The notes under the pieces were generated by a model. The model was not told the origin of the DNA, searched no databases, and saw only the letters and a program-made list of their open reading frames with translations. A DNA stretch of 64,000 nucleotides, taken from contig NC_091391.1 of NCBI RefSeq assembly GCF_038502225.1, forward strand, positions 667,502-731,501, written 5' to 3'. Positions 9,591 to 19,365 of the stretch are shown in pieces. Within the stretch, counting starts at the first letter, position 1. Every line of letters begins with the position of its first letter. Source of the DNA: Cherax quadricarinatus (taxonomy: Eukaryota > Arthropoda > Malacostraca > Decapoda > Parastacidae). The position numbers and the translations under genes were made by a program.

Positions 9591-9753
9591 GATGACTCTC
9601 TATATACTGTAGATGTGAGATGTTCCTCAGTTATTTGAAGCAGTGTGGAGAACTCACAGAGTGAGAGAGATTATCTCGTCTCACTGTCGTGGAGATACCT
9701 AACTCAGTGTGATCAAAATGGTTTTGAAAACCCACAGGTTGAAGAATTAAGAC

Positions 9754-9786
9754 ACTTGTTTCACCAGCCAGTGGTTTCTTCAGTCT
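9754..9786 (-). ncRNA. Diverged hammerhead-ribozyme-like motif
   Basis: On the minus strand: CTGAAGA, one A, ACCA paired with TGGT around CTGGC, then GAAAC. Stem II again differs in sequence from other copies while still pairing. The sequence after GAAA (caagtg) no longer gives the ACGT stem III or stem I, so this copy is probably dead. Confidence 0.35.
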
Positions 9787-9873
9787 AATACATAGAATAA
9801 CAGAGGAGGAGTATGTGGTAATCAGTCCTTTAGCCTGGAGTCGATGTGTTCAGTCCACCAGTCTTGATAGGAT

Positions 9874-9904
9874 CGTCAGGAAACGGGACAAACGTTTCCT
9901 GACG
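9874..9904. repeat. 12-bp perfect inverted repeat
   Basis: Arms cgtcaggaaacg (9874-9885) and cgtttcctgacg (9893-9904) surround the 7-base loop ggacaaa. A related, less perfect copy lies at 35528-35556. Both are followed by similar sequence, including gtcat-tgacc and ccttccactggct, so this belongs to an interspersed repeat that continues to about 9980. Confidence 0.7.
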
Positions 9905-10069
9905 TGGGTCTTACTCATATGGTGGCCCACAGTTGGAGCTTTTCGTCATCTGACCAAGACCTTCCACTGGCTCACCTCTTTAAAAAGATAAGGGTATGTT
10001 GTATAGTATATGTGAGACGAACTTGTACACAAGTCAGGTGAGGAGGTTACCTGGAGGTTATTCCGGGGA

Positions 10070-13000
10070 TCAACGCCCCCGCGGCCCGGTCCATGACCAG
10101 GCCTCCCGATGGATCAGGGCCTGATCAACTAGGCTGTTACTGCTGGCCGCACGCAGTCCAACGTACGAGCCACAGCCCGGCTGATCCGGCACTGACTTTA
10201 GGTATCTGTCCAGCTCTCTCTTGAAGGCAGCCAGGGGTTTATTGGCAATTCCCCTAATGCTTGATGGGAGGCTGTTGAACAGTTTTGGGCTCCGGACACT
10301 TATGGTGTTTTCTCTTAGTGTACCAATGGCGCCTCTACTTTTTATTGGGGGCATTTTGCATCGCCTGCCCAGTCTTTTACTTTCGTAGGGAGTGATTTCT
10401 GTGTGCAGATTTGGGACCATTCCTTCCAAGATTTTCCAAGTGTAGATTATGATATATCTCTCCCTCCTGCGTTCCAACGAGTACAAGTCAAGTGCTTCCA
10501 AGCGTTCCCAGTAGTTAAGGTGCTTGACAGAACTTATACGTGCAGTAAAGGATCTCTGTACACTCTCTAGATCTGCGATTTCACCTGCTTTGTATGGAGA
10601 TGTTAATGTACAGCAGTATTCCAGCCTAGAGAGAACAAGTGATTTGAAAAGGATCATCATGGGCTTGGCATCTCTCGTTTTGAAAGTTCTCATTATCCAT
10701 CCTATCATTTTCTTTGCACGTGCGATCGTGGCACTGTTGTGATCCTTGAAAGTGAGATCCTCAGACATTACTACTCCCAGGTCCTTTACATTATTTTTCC
10801 GCTCTATTGTATGGCCGGAGTCTGTAGTATACTCTGTTCTAGTTATTATCTCCTCCAGTTTTCCATAACGGAGTAGTTGGAATTTGTCCTCATTGAACAT
10901 CATATTGTTTACCGTTGCCCACTGGAAAACTTTGTTTATATCTTCTTGGAGGTTAACCGCGTCCTCAGCAGATGACAGCCTCATGCAGATCCTAGTATCA
11001 TCCGCAAAGGATGATACGGTGCTGTGGTGTATATCTCTGTTTATGTCTGATATGAGGATAAGGAATAAGATGGGGGCGAGTACTGTGCCTTGTGGAACAG
11101 AGCTCTTCACTATGGCAGCCTCCGATTTAACTCTGTTGACCACTACTCTTTGTGTTCGATTTGTTAGGAAGTTGAAGATCCATCTCCCCACTTTCCCAGT
11201 TATTCCTTTAGCACGTATTTTATGGGCTATTACGCCATGATCGCATTTGTCAAATGCTTTTGCAAAGTCTGTGTATATACATCTGCATTCTGATTTTCTT
11301 CCAGTGCATCCAAGGCCATGTCATAGTGATCCAGTAGTTGTGAGAGGCAGGAGCGACCTGCCCTGAACCCATGTTGCCCTGGATTGTGCAGATTTTGGGA
11401 ATCCAGGTGATTTGCAATCCTGCTTCTTAGCACTCTTTCAAAGATTTTTATGATGTGGGACGTCAGAGCTATTGGTCTATAGTTCTTAGCTAATGCTTTG
11501 CTGCCACCTTTATGGAGTGGGGCTATATCCGTTGTTTTAAGTGACTGTGGAATTTCACCCATGTCCAAGCTCCTCCTCCATGGTGTACTTAGGGCACGCG
11601 AGAGGGGTTTCTTGCAGTTCTTAATGAAAACAGAGTTCCACGAGTCTGGGCCCGGGGCTGACTGCATAGGCATGTTGTCAATGGCTTTTTCGAAATCTAT
11701 CGGAGTTAGGGTAATGTCGGAAATCTGGCATACATTTATGGAGTTTTGAGGCTCATTCATGAAGAAATCATTTGGGTCGTCGATCCTCAGACCGATTAGT
11801 GGTTCACTAAACACAGAGTCGTACTGGGATTTCAATATTTCACTCATTTCCTTGTTGTCATCTGTGTAAGTCCCATCCTGTCTGAGTAAGGGCCCGATAC
11901 TAGATGTGGTATTTGCCTTGTTTTTGGCATATGAAAAGAAATATTTTGAATTTCTTTCAATTTCACTAATAGCTTTAAGCTCCTCCTGCCTCTCCTGGTT
12001 CCTGTAAGAGTCATTTAGCTTAAGTTCGATAGTTTCCACTTCCCTGGTCAGCGCCTCCTTTCGTATATCAGATATTCTAGCACTCCTGAGGAGCTCAGTG
12101 ACTCTTCGTCGTCTTCTGTAGAGGGAGCGTCTTTTTCTCTCCAGTTTACTCCTGCTCTTCTTCTTTCTTAGGGGAATATGCCTAGAACATGCTTCGGCTA
12201 CCAGGAAGTTGATCCTTTCAAGGCACTGGTTTGGATCCATGTCATTTAAGATATCTTCCCAACATGTTTCGTTTAGGACATGGTTTACCTGGTCCCAGTT
12301 GATGTTCTTGTTGTTGAAGTTGTATTTTGTGAAGACACCTTCACAGGTACATGCATTCTGTTGTTCAGGACCCCTATGCATGTACGTCTGGACTTCGATT
12401 AGATTGTGATCGGAATTAGTTGTTTTTGATATTCTTATGTCTCTTATCAGGTCCTCATTATTTGTAAAGATAAGGTCAAGTGTGTTTTCTAGTCTTGTTG
12501 GCTCCACTATCTGCTGGCTTAAGGTGTGTTTTTCTCAGAGACTTAGTAGCTCATGTGTGTGTGACCTTTCATCTGCGCTACCTCTGGGGATTGTTTCAGC
12601 TATAACATTATTTGCTACATTCTTCCATTTTGTATGCCTTAGGTTGAAATCACCAAGCAGTAAGATGTTTGGGGATGGAGCTGGAAGGTTTTCCAAACAG
12701 TAATCGATTTTCAGTAGCTGTTCCTTGAACTGTTGTGAGGTTGCATCTGGTGGCTTGTATACAACCACAATGACTAGGTTTTGGTTCTCGATCTTTATTG
12801 ATAGAACTTCAACTACCTCATTTGTGGTGTTCAGCAACTCCGTGCAGATAAGGGACTCTTTGACATACAGGCCAACCCCCCCTTGTTGCCTGTTTTTTCT
12901 GTCATATCTAAAAAAGGTTGTAACCACTTATCCATATTTCACTGTCAAAGTGATCTTTTGTGTGAGTCTCTGTGAAGGCTGCAAACATTGCATTAGACTC

Positions 13001-13219
13001 CACTAGAAGTCCACTGATAAAAGATATTTTGTTGTTGGTGGATGGCTTAAGGCCCTGTATATTAGCAAATATGAACGAGGTTGTATTCTGTGTTTGTTGG
13101 GGGGATTTTGTTATTGGCATCAGTAGTTGTAATTCTGGAGGGCCATGGGTGGCCACTGGCTGCGCCTCCAGTCCAACAAGGCTCCAAGGTGGTCCACTAT
13201 TTTTGTTATTTTCTTCCAT
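10070..13219 (-). pseudogene. LINE endonuclease-reverse transcriptase, broken by two frameshifts and one stop
   Basis: The endonuclease part shows FANIQGL and TETH (first frame, 13219-12908), then GGVGLYV, VVYKPP and LLLGDFN (12927-12535), then NTLDLIFTN and SDHNLIEV (from 12507). These are in the order expected for an APE-type endonuclease. Reverse transcriptase follows with NYRPIALTS, HGFRAGRS, then after a frame change PQGTVLAP and the catalytic FADD (residues 62-65 of the 10070-11191 frame). The breaks are a one-base shift in a homopolymer run near 12910-12920, an in-frame TGA at 12535-12537, and a shift near 11260-11275. The C-terminus ends HREAWSWTGPRGR. Domain order and motif spacing are otherwise complete, so inactivation looks recent. 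Confidence 0.85.
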
Positions 13220-13815
13220 TTTCTTTTTTCGTTTCCTGCCACTAAAAAATCACCTGGAGTTGGGTTGTCGTAGCTACTGTTGTTTGTCTGGTGGGGTCTG
13301 TGCCTCCTGGTCCCTTTTAGATGGTATGCAGGGCAGTTAATGTTGTAACACTGCTTCTGGAGGACCGAGGAGTGGCACATTTTTGGGTGAAAGAAAGTAC
13401 AGGAAGAACGACACACTCCTTTAGACAGGAGGTCGCTACATTTTTTGGGATGGTCAAAGTTGCATGTCCCATTTTTTTCCCCTGTTATTCCATGCTTACA
13501 GATGCCCCAAGCATAATATTTGCACAAATTCACCTTTGGTTGAGAATTGTTGGGAGGTGTGTTGTCAATTTCTGCAGGTTCTGGGACTGCACTATAATCC
13601 TCAGTATCCAAGCCAGGGCCACCCCGTCCTGGATTCCATCTACTTTCCCCAGTAGAGGAAGAAGGAGGAGACTCCTCTCCAACATCTGTACTGTGAGCCA
13701 CGGTCTTGTACAGTGATGGTTGTATATTTACGGTTTTAGATGGTTGTATATTTACTGTTTTGTGGTGTTTTGAGGAGGAGGAGGAGGCGGCGGCGTCACC
13801 ATTGGATAAATCCAC
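13120..13815 (-). CDS. LINE ORF1 with three CCCH zinc fingers
   Basis: The 231-residue frame starts at the ATG ending at 13815. A serine/proline-rich, probably disordered N-terminus (residues 1-92) contains a short duplicated KTVNIQPS. Three CCCH fingers follow: C98-C106-C118-H122, C126-C135-C139-H143 and C147-C156-C161-H165. The tail is basic (GTRRHRPHQ). In such elements ORF1 binds the element RNA and helps form the particle used for target-primed reverse transcription. CCHC knuckles are the commoner finger type in this role. The frame is uninterrupted here although the downstream ORF is broken. It overlaps the start of the next frame by about 100 bases. Confidence 0.7.
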   Translation of the reverse strand: MDLSNGDAAASSSSSKHHKTVNIQPSKTVNIQPSLYKTVAHSTDVGEESPPSSSTGESRWNPGRGGPGLDTEDYSAVPEPAEIDNTPPNNSQPKVNLCKYYAWGICKHGITGEKNGTCNFDHPKKCSDLLSKGVCRSSCTFFHPKMCHSSVLQKQCYNINCPAYHLKGTRRHRPHQTNNSSYDNPTPGDFLVAGNEKRKWKKITKIVDHLGALLDWRRSQWPPMALQNYNY

Positions 13816-13830
13816 TAGTATAAGTGGATC

Positions 13831-14236
13831 ATGCTTCTAAGTAAGTTTATTCAGGTATACACAAATGTATAGAATATAATACATAGCAGCATATGTATAA
13901 AGAACCTGGGATAACACAGAAAAGTCAGACACACTGACTTATTTCCGCTGGTGTCCTTATAATACCTTATTATACTATAAAGGTCAGACAGACGTTGAAA
14001 TCCTCGTATTTAACGTTATACTTTCTTCTTGTGTGCAGTTGTCAACAGTATTGTGCAGTAAATAATTGATAATAACATTTATAAGCAGCGTCCGTGTCCA
14101 AGTCTCGCTGTAAGTTCTCTCCTCGAGGCCTCGAGACGCTGTAAGTTCTCTCCTTGAGGCCTCGAGACGCAGATGGATCGGCTGGGGCACTGCCACGTAT
14201 TGACAGTATATCGCCTCTCATGGAAATCAAACGCAT
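13831..14236. other. Spacer with a decapod-type repeat fragment and a small palindromic duplication
   Basis: From about 13843, agtaagtttattcaggtata through gacttatttcc (to about 13947) resembles an interspersed repeat I associate with crayfish genomes, from memory. At about 14108-14170 a roughly 34-base unit occurs twice. The first copy holds the perfect 14-base palindrome ctcgaggcctcgag (14122-14135) and the second has one change. No gene is seen. Confidence 0.45.
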
Positions 14237-14360
14237 GTATATTGTCTCGGTATCTTTATTGGAGACGTTTCGCCCACCAGTGGCTTTATCAGTGTAATAC
14301 AAGGAGATAATGTGAAGGATTATACACCAAAATATGAGGTAATCAGTCCCTCAGTCTTGG
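14237..14360 (-). mobile_element. Ribozyme-bearing terminal-repeat fragment, diverged
   Basis: On the minus strand: gagggactgattacctcat, then near 14261-14295 CTGATAA-A-GCCAC...GTGGGC-GAAACGTCTCC, then aataaagatacc. The sequence order matches the element at 3354-3535. G8 of the hammerhead core is A here, and the stem I bases no longer pair, so cleavage is unlikely. Confidence 0.5.
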
Positions 14361-14394
14361 TGTTGGTGAAGACCACTGTACTCTTAAAGTAAGT

Positions 14395-14985
14395 GAAGCA
14401 GTCACGAAGTTCGGTCTAGCTCCAGGACCGGACCTACAGAACTCACTCATGGAAAAGGGTCTTTGGGTAAGCATCATACCGAGCACATCTCCTGAGACGC
14501 ACATCAACCAGATAACTGCTGCAGCATACGGGCGCCTGGCAAACCTCAGAATATGCAGCACCAGTTCGGAACCCACACCTGGTCAAACACGTCAAGAAAT
14601 TACAGAAAGTGCAAAGGTTTGCAACAAGACTAGTCCCGGAGCTGAGGGATTGTTAAGAGAACTCAATCTGAGAACACTGGAAGGGAGAGGGACGTAATAA
14701 CGTTAAATACTGAGAGAAATTGACAAAGTGGATAGGGACAGGATGTTCCAGAGATGTGACACAGAAACAAGAGGTCACAACTGGAAGTTGAAGACTCGGA
14801 TGAGTCACAGGGATGTTAGGAAGTATTTCTTCAGTCATAGAGTTAAGAAGTGGATCTATACATTGCTTTAAGAGGTATGATATAGCTCATGGACCAGGAG
14901 AGAGAGGACCTAGTAGATACCAGTGAAGAAGCGGGGCCAGGAACTGTGACTCGACCCCTGCAACCGAAATAGGCCAAGTGTCTGT
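14395..14985 (+). pseudogene. Decayed LINE fragment: reverse-transcriptase thumb to 3' tail
   Basis: Pieces in shifting frames read LWVSIIPSTSPETHINQIT then AAAYGRLANLR, like the region after the catalytic motif of CR1-type reverse transcriptases. Further on come KVQRFATRLVPELRD and MSHRDVRKYFFSHRVKKW. The 3' end, from about 14874, includes agctcatggaccaggagag and ggaactgtgactcgaccc; its reverse complement is the repeat at 42035-42345. This family differs from the LINE at 10046-13830. The reading frame is broken several times. Confidence 0.6.
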
Positions 14986-15111
14986 CGGCAAGTGCCTTTG
15001 CCCACTAGTAACTACTACTGCTGATATCACTTACAATGGTAGTAATTATTGCATATTAAACCTGGCATGTGTGATTATCACCCAGCACTGCCTCACCCAC
15101 CCACCCACCCA

Positions 15112-15157
15112 CAGCACCAACCCACCGCCTCCAGCACATGGTGGTGGGTTGGTGCTG
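15112..15157. repeat. 15-bp perfect inverted repeat
   Basis: Arms at 15112-15126 (cagcaccaacccacc) and 15143-15157 (ggtgggttggtgctg) surround 16 bases. The right arm resembles the unit of the 29-bp array at 35956-41920, which also contains gtgggttg and gtgctgg. A (CCCA)n-like run lies just before it. Confidence 0.7.
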
Positions 15158-15218
15158 GTGGGCGGCAACCCGGACCGCCCTTACTCTGTTTCGTGATGCG
15201 TTCTTCAGGTTGATGACA

Positions 15219-15850
15219 TCCCTCTAGCCCCGTCCCTCTAGCCCCGTCCCTCTAGCCCCGTCCCTCTAGCCCCGTCCCTCTAGCCCCGTCACTCTAGCCC
15301 CGTCACTCTAGCCCCGTCACTCTAGCCCCGTCACTCTAGCCCCGTCACTCTAGCCCCGTCACTCTAGCCCCGTCACTCTAGCCCCGTCACTCTAGCCCCG
15401 TCACTCTAGCCCCGTCACTCTAGCCCCGTCACTCTAGCCCCGTCACTCTAGCCCCGTCACTCTAGCCCCGTCCCTCTAGCCCCGTCCCTCTAGCCCCGTC
15501 CCTCTAGCCCCGTCCCTCTAGCCCCGTCCCTCTAGCCCCGTCCCTCTAGCCCCGTCCCTCTAGCCCCGTCCCTCTAGCCCCGTCCCTCTAGCCCCGTCCC
15601 TCTAGCCCCGTCCCTCTAGCCCCGTCCCTCTAGCCCCGTCCCTCTAGCCCCGTCCCTCTAGCCCCGTCCCACTAGCCCCGTCCCACTAGCCCCGTCCCTC
15701 TAGCCCCGTCCCTCTAGCCCCGTCCCTCTAGCCCCGTCCCTCTAGCCCCGTCCCTCTAGCCCCGTCCCTCTAGCCCCGTCCCTCTAGCCCCGTCCCTCTA
15801 GCCCCGTCCCTCTAGCCCCGTCCCTCTAGCCCCGTCCCTCTAGCCCCATC
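15219..15850. repeat. 14-bp tandem repeat, about 45 copies
   Basis: The unit is tagccccgtccctc, with blocks of tagccccgtcactc (about 15285-15465) and two units with cccact. Blocks of identical variants show local duplication. The minus strand has GGG and GGGG runs at regular 2- and 5-base spacing, a classic G-quadruplex pattern. The last unit decays into catccctccctcttt. Confidence 0.97.
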
Positions 15851-15990
15851 CCTCCCTCTTTCCACCTTACTCCCTCTCTCCATCTACCTGGCTGGTCACC
15901 TTGGTCACGGTGCACCCAGGTTCGAGTCCCGATTCCTTGAAATACATTACGTTTAGTCGCTTCCGGAGGTTAGCGCCCCGCGGCCCGGTC
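15851..15990. other. tRNA-like B box and LINE-end fragment before the 40-bp array
   Basis: GGTTCGAGTCC at 15919-15929 matches a pol III B box and suggests the remains of a tRNA-derived SINE head. From about 15963, ggttagcgccccgcggcccg and ggtctcagaccagg are a reverse-complement copy of the LINE end seen at 8190-8215. This runs straight into the 40-bp array. Confidence 0.5.
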
Positions 15991-17192
15991 TCAGACCAGG
16001 TCTCCTGGTTACTGGTAGTACCTGCAGCGCACTCACCAGGTCTCCTGGTTACTGGTACCTGCAGCACACTCACCAGGTCTCCTGGTTACTGGTAGTACCT
16101 GCAGCACACTCACCAGGTCTCCTGGTTACTGGTAGTACCTGCAACACACTCACCAGGTCTCCTGGTTACTGGTAGTGCCTGCAGCACACTCACCAGGTCT
16201 CCTGGTTACTGGTAGTACCTGCAGCACACTCACAAGGTCTCCTGGTTACTGGTAGTGCCTGCAGCACACTCACCAGGTCTCCTGGTTACTGGTAGTACCT
16301 GCAACACACTCACCAGGTCTCCTGGTTACTGGTAGTACCTGCAACACACTCACCAGGTCTCCTGGTTACTGGTAGTACCTGCAGCACACTCACCAGGTCT
16401 CCTGGTTACTGGTAGTACCTGCAGCACACTCACCAGGTCTCCTGGTTACTGGTAGTACCTGCAACACACTCACCAGGTCTCCTGGTTACTGGTAGTACCT
16501 GCAGCACACTCACCAGGTCTCCTGGTTACTGGTAGTACCTGCAACACACTCACCAGGTCTCCTGGTTACTGGTAGTACCTGCAGCACACTCACCAGGTCT
16601 CCTGGTTACTGGTAGTACCTGCAACACACTCACCAGGTCTCCTGGTTACTGGTAGTACCTGCAACACACTCACCAGGTCTCCTGGTTACTGGTAGTACCT
16701 GCAGCGCACTCACCAGGTCTCCTGGTTACTGGTAGTACCTGCAGCACACTCACCAGGTCTCCTGGTTACTGGTAGTACCTGCAGCACACTCACCAGGTTT
16801 CCTGGTTACTGGTAGTACCTGCAGCACACTCACCAGGTTTCCTGGTTACTGGTAGTACCTGCAGCGCACTCACCAGGACTCCTGGTTACTGGTAGTACCT
16901 GCAGCACACTCACCAAGTCTCCTGGTTACTGGTAGTACCTGCAGCACACTCACCAGGTCTCCTGGTTACTGGTAGTACCTGCAGCGCACTCACCAGGTCT
17001 CCTGGTTACTGGTAGTACCTGCAGCACACTCACCAGGTCTCCTGGTTACTGGTAGTACCTGCAGCACACTCACCAGGTCTCCTGGTTACTGGTAGTACCT
17101 GCAGCACACTCACCAGGTCTCCTGGTTACTGGTAGTACCTGCAGCGCACTCACCAGGTCTCCTGGTTACTGGTAGTACCTGCAGCGCACTCA
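15991..17192. repeat. 40-bp tandem repeat with hairpin, about 30 copies
   Basis: Units repeat exactly every 40 bases and contain ACCAGG-TCT-CCTGGT, a perfect 6-base stem with a 3-base loop, then tactggtagtacctgcagc. The main variants are gcagc/gcaac and acact/gcact. Only the second unit is shorter (ggtacctg in place of ggtagtacctg). Confidence 0.97.
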
Positions 17193-18865
17193 CCTCACAA
17201 CTGATGTCAGGGATCCATCCCCAGTACCGGAGGAGACATTAGGATGTGTTCCCTTAAGACACCTGCTGTCGGTGTACACCTAACAGTAAGTAGGTACCTT
17301 GGGTTAGTCACCTTACACCTGCTGCCACTGTTCACCTATGTGTAAAATAGGTACCTGGATGTTAGTGGACTGGTGTGGGTCGCATCCTGGGTGTTAGTGG
17401 ACTGGTGTGGGTCACATCCTGGGTGTTAGTGGACTGGTGTGGGTCGCATCCTGGATGTTAGTGGACTGGTGTGGGTCGCATCCTGGGTGTTAGTGGACTG
17501 GTGTGGGTCGCATCCTGGGTGTTAGTGGACTGGTGTGGGTCGCATCCTGGATGTTAGTGGACTGGTGTGGGTCGCATCCTGGGTGTTAGTGGACTGGTGT
17601 GGGTGGCATCCTGGGTGTTAGTGGACTGGTGTGGGTCGCATCCTGGATGTTAGTGGACTGGTGTGGGTGGCATCCTGGATGTTAGTGGACTGGTGTGGGT
17701 GGCATCCTGGGTGTTAGTGGACTGGTGTGGGTCGCATCCTGTGTGTTAGTGGACTGGTGTGGGTCGCATCTTGGGTGTTAGTGGACTGGTGTGGGTTGCA
17801 TCCTGGGTGTTAGTGGACTGGTGTGGGTGGCATCCTGGGTGTTAGTGGACTGGTGTGGGTCACATCCTGGGTGTTAGTGGACTGGTGTGGGTCACATCCT
17901 GGGTGTTAGTGGACTGGTGTGGGTCACATCCTGGGTGTTAGTGGACTGGTGTGGGTCACATCCTGGGTGTTAGTGGACTGGTGTGGGTAGCATCCTGGGT
18001 GTTAGTGGACTGGTGTGGGTCACATCCTGGGTGTTAGTGGACTGGTGTGGGTCACATCCTGGGTGTTAGTGAACTGGTGTGGGTGGCATCCTGGGTGTTA
18101 GTGGACTGGTGTGGGTCACATCCTGGGTGTTAGTGGACTGGTGTGGGTCACATCCTGGGTGTTAGTGGACTGGTGTGTGTCACATCCTGGGTGTTAGTGG
18201 ACTGGTGTGGGTCACATCCTGGGTGTTAGTGGACTGGTGTGGGTCACATCCTGGGTGTTAGTGGACTGGTGTGGGTCACATCCTGGGTGTTAGTGGACTG
18301 GTGTGGGTCACATCCTGGGTGTTAGTGGACTGGTGTGGGTAGCATCCTGGGTGTTAGTGGACTGGTGTGGGTCACATCCTGGGTGTTAGTGGACTGGTGT
18401 GGGTAGCATCCTGGGTGTTAGTGGACTGGTGTGGGTCACATCCTGAGTGTTAGTGGACTGGTGTGGGTCACATCCTGGGTGTTAGTGGACTGGTGTGGGT
18501 CACATCCCGGGTGTTAGTGGACTGGTGTGGGTCACATCCTGGGTGTTAGTGGACTGGTGTGGGTCACATCCCGGGTGTTAGTGGACTGGTGTGGGTCACA
18601 TCCTGGGTGTTAGTGGACTGGTGTGGGTCACATCCCGGGTGTTAGTGGACTGGTGTGGGTCACATCCTGGGTGTTAGTCGACTGGTGTGGGTGGCATCCT
18701 GGGTGTTAGTGGACTGGTGTGGGTGGCATCCTGGGGAACAAGATTAAGGACCACAATGGAAATAAGTTAGACAGTCCTCGATGACGCACTGACTTTCTTG
18801 GGTTATCCTGGGTGGCTAACCCTCCGGGGTTAAAAATCCCAACGAAATCTTATCTTATCCCCGTT
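17193..18865 (+). mobile_element. tRNA-derived SINE (second tail type) with internal 32-bp minisatellite
   Basis: The head is degenerate: gcgcactcacctcac, then ggatccatccccagtaccgg where the B box should be. The body, with cccttaagacacctgctgtc, cacctaacagtaagtaggta and gtacctggatgttag, matches the SINEs at 6441-7545 and 33581-34963. The 32-base expansion follows. The 3' end is different: gaacaagattaaggaccac, gacagtcctcgatgacgcac and ggttatcctgggtggctaac up to about 18865. Thus a shared 5' body is joined to two alternative tails in this window. Confidence 0.7.
17350..18735 (+). repeat. 32-bp minisatellite inside a SINE, about 43 copies
   Basis: Units contain gtgttagtggactggtgtgg and then gtcacatcctgg, with variants gtcgcatc, gtggcatc, gtagcatc and cccggg. 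It is the reverse complement of the array at 6583-7390. The variants are arranged in blocks. Confidence 0.96.
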
Positions 18866-18879
18866 TTTCATAAGAAGAA

Positions 18880-19310
18880 TCTCGTACCTACCAAGCCTCC
18901 CGTGTTTGAGTAATTTCTGCGTGCTGGTTTGAGATCAGTCCCTCCATTATCATCTAGGTGTCGATTATGATGCATCTTTGTCGCCTTTAGTCTAAGGAGT
19001 ACCATTTCACAGCCTTCCAAGCGATCCCAGTGGTTTAGGTGCCTGTCTGGGTTTATAAGACCCGTGTGAAGGGTTTATCTATACAGTGGACCCCCGGTTA
19101 ACGATATTTTTTCACTCCAGAAGTATGTTCAGGTGCCAGTACTGACCGAATTTGTTCCCATAAGAAATATTGTGAAGTAGATTAGTCCATTTCAGACCCC
19201 CAAACATACACGTACAAACGCACTTACATAAATACACTTACATAATTGGTCGCATTCGGAGGTAATCGTTAACCGGGGGTCCACTGTATTTCCAATTTCG
19301 TCTATCATGT
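18880..19310 (-). pseudogene. Decayed LINE reverse-transcriptase fragment, split by a MITE
   Basis: The minus-strand frame reads RHLNHWDRLEGCEM and RLKATKMHHNRH, parallel to KHLNYWERLEALDL and ERRRERYIIIY of the LINE at 10046-13830. It therefore comes from the region just after the thumb of a related element. The MITE at 19084-19286 interrupts it, and a short continuation (tttccaatttcg) lies beyond. Confidence 0.5.
19084..19286. mobile_element. Tigger/pogo-like MITE with 22-bp perfect terminal inverted repeats
   Basis: The element begins cagtggacccccggttaacg at 19084 and its 22-base terminal repeat returns inverted at 19265-19286. TA dinucleotides flank it on both sides (19082-19083, 19287-19288), the target duplication of Tc1/mariner/pogo transposons. 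The CAGTGG start and GGTTAACGA-like end are typical of Tigger elements. At 203 bases it has no coding capacity. It inserted into an older LINE fragment. Confidence 0.8.
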
Positions 19311-19365
19311 GTGAGTGAGTTTGTGTGTCAGTCTATTATACACATGTCATAATATATTCTGCCCC

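Larger units (their letters stand above)
10046..13830 (-). mobile_element. Nearly full-length, decayed non-LTR retrotransposon (Jockey/CR1-like)
   Basis: Reading from 13830 down, the element has a short leader, a first ORF with CCCH zinc fingers (13815-13120), then an APE-like endonuclease and reverse transcriptase (13219-10070), and a 3' end with cgttgatccccggaataacc. No RNase H domain and no poly(A) tail are visible. The C-terminal 38 residues match those at 7897-8246 and 63043-63494, which ties these pieces to one family. Frameshifts and a stop codon make this copy inactive. The clade is inferred from layout and motifs; a phylogeny of the reverse transcriptase would decide it. Confidence 0.85.

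Noticed and set aside
8570..9595. 341-residue frame with hydrophobic WIVALMGVKLA repeats that might be a membrane protein
   Set aside because: A 72-base period keeps the opposite strand open too, and copies show no excess of silent changes. The splice-like structure is kept as a finding instead.
14343..14576. 77-residue minus-strand frame
   Set aside because: It is antisense to the decayed reverse-transcriptase fragment, whose plus-strand frames carry the recognisable residues.
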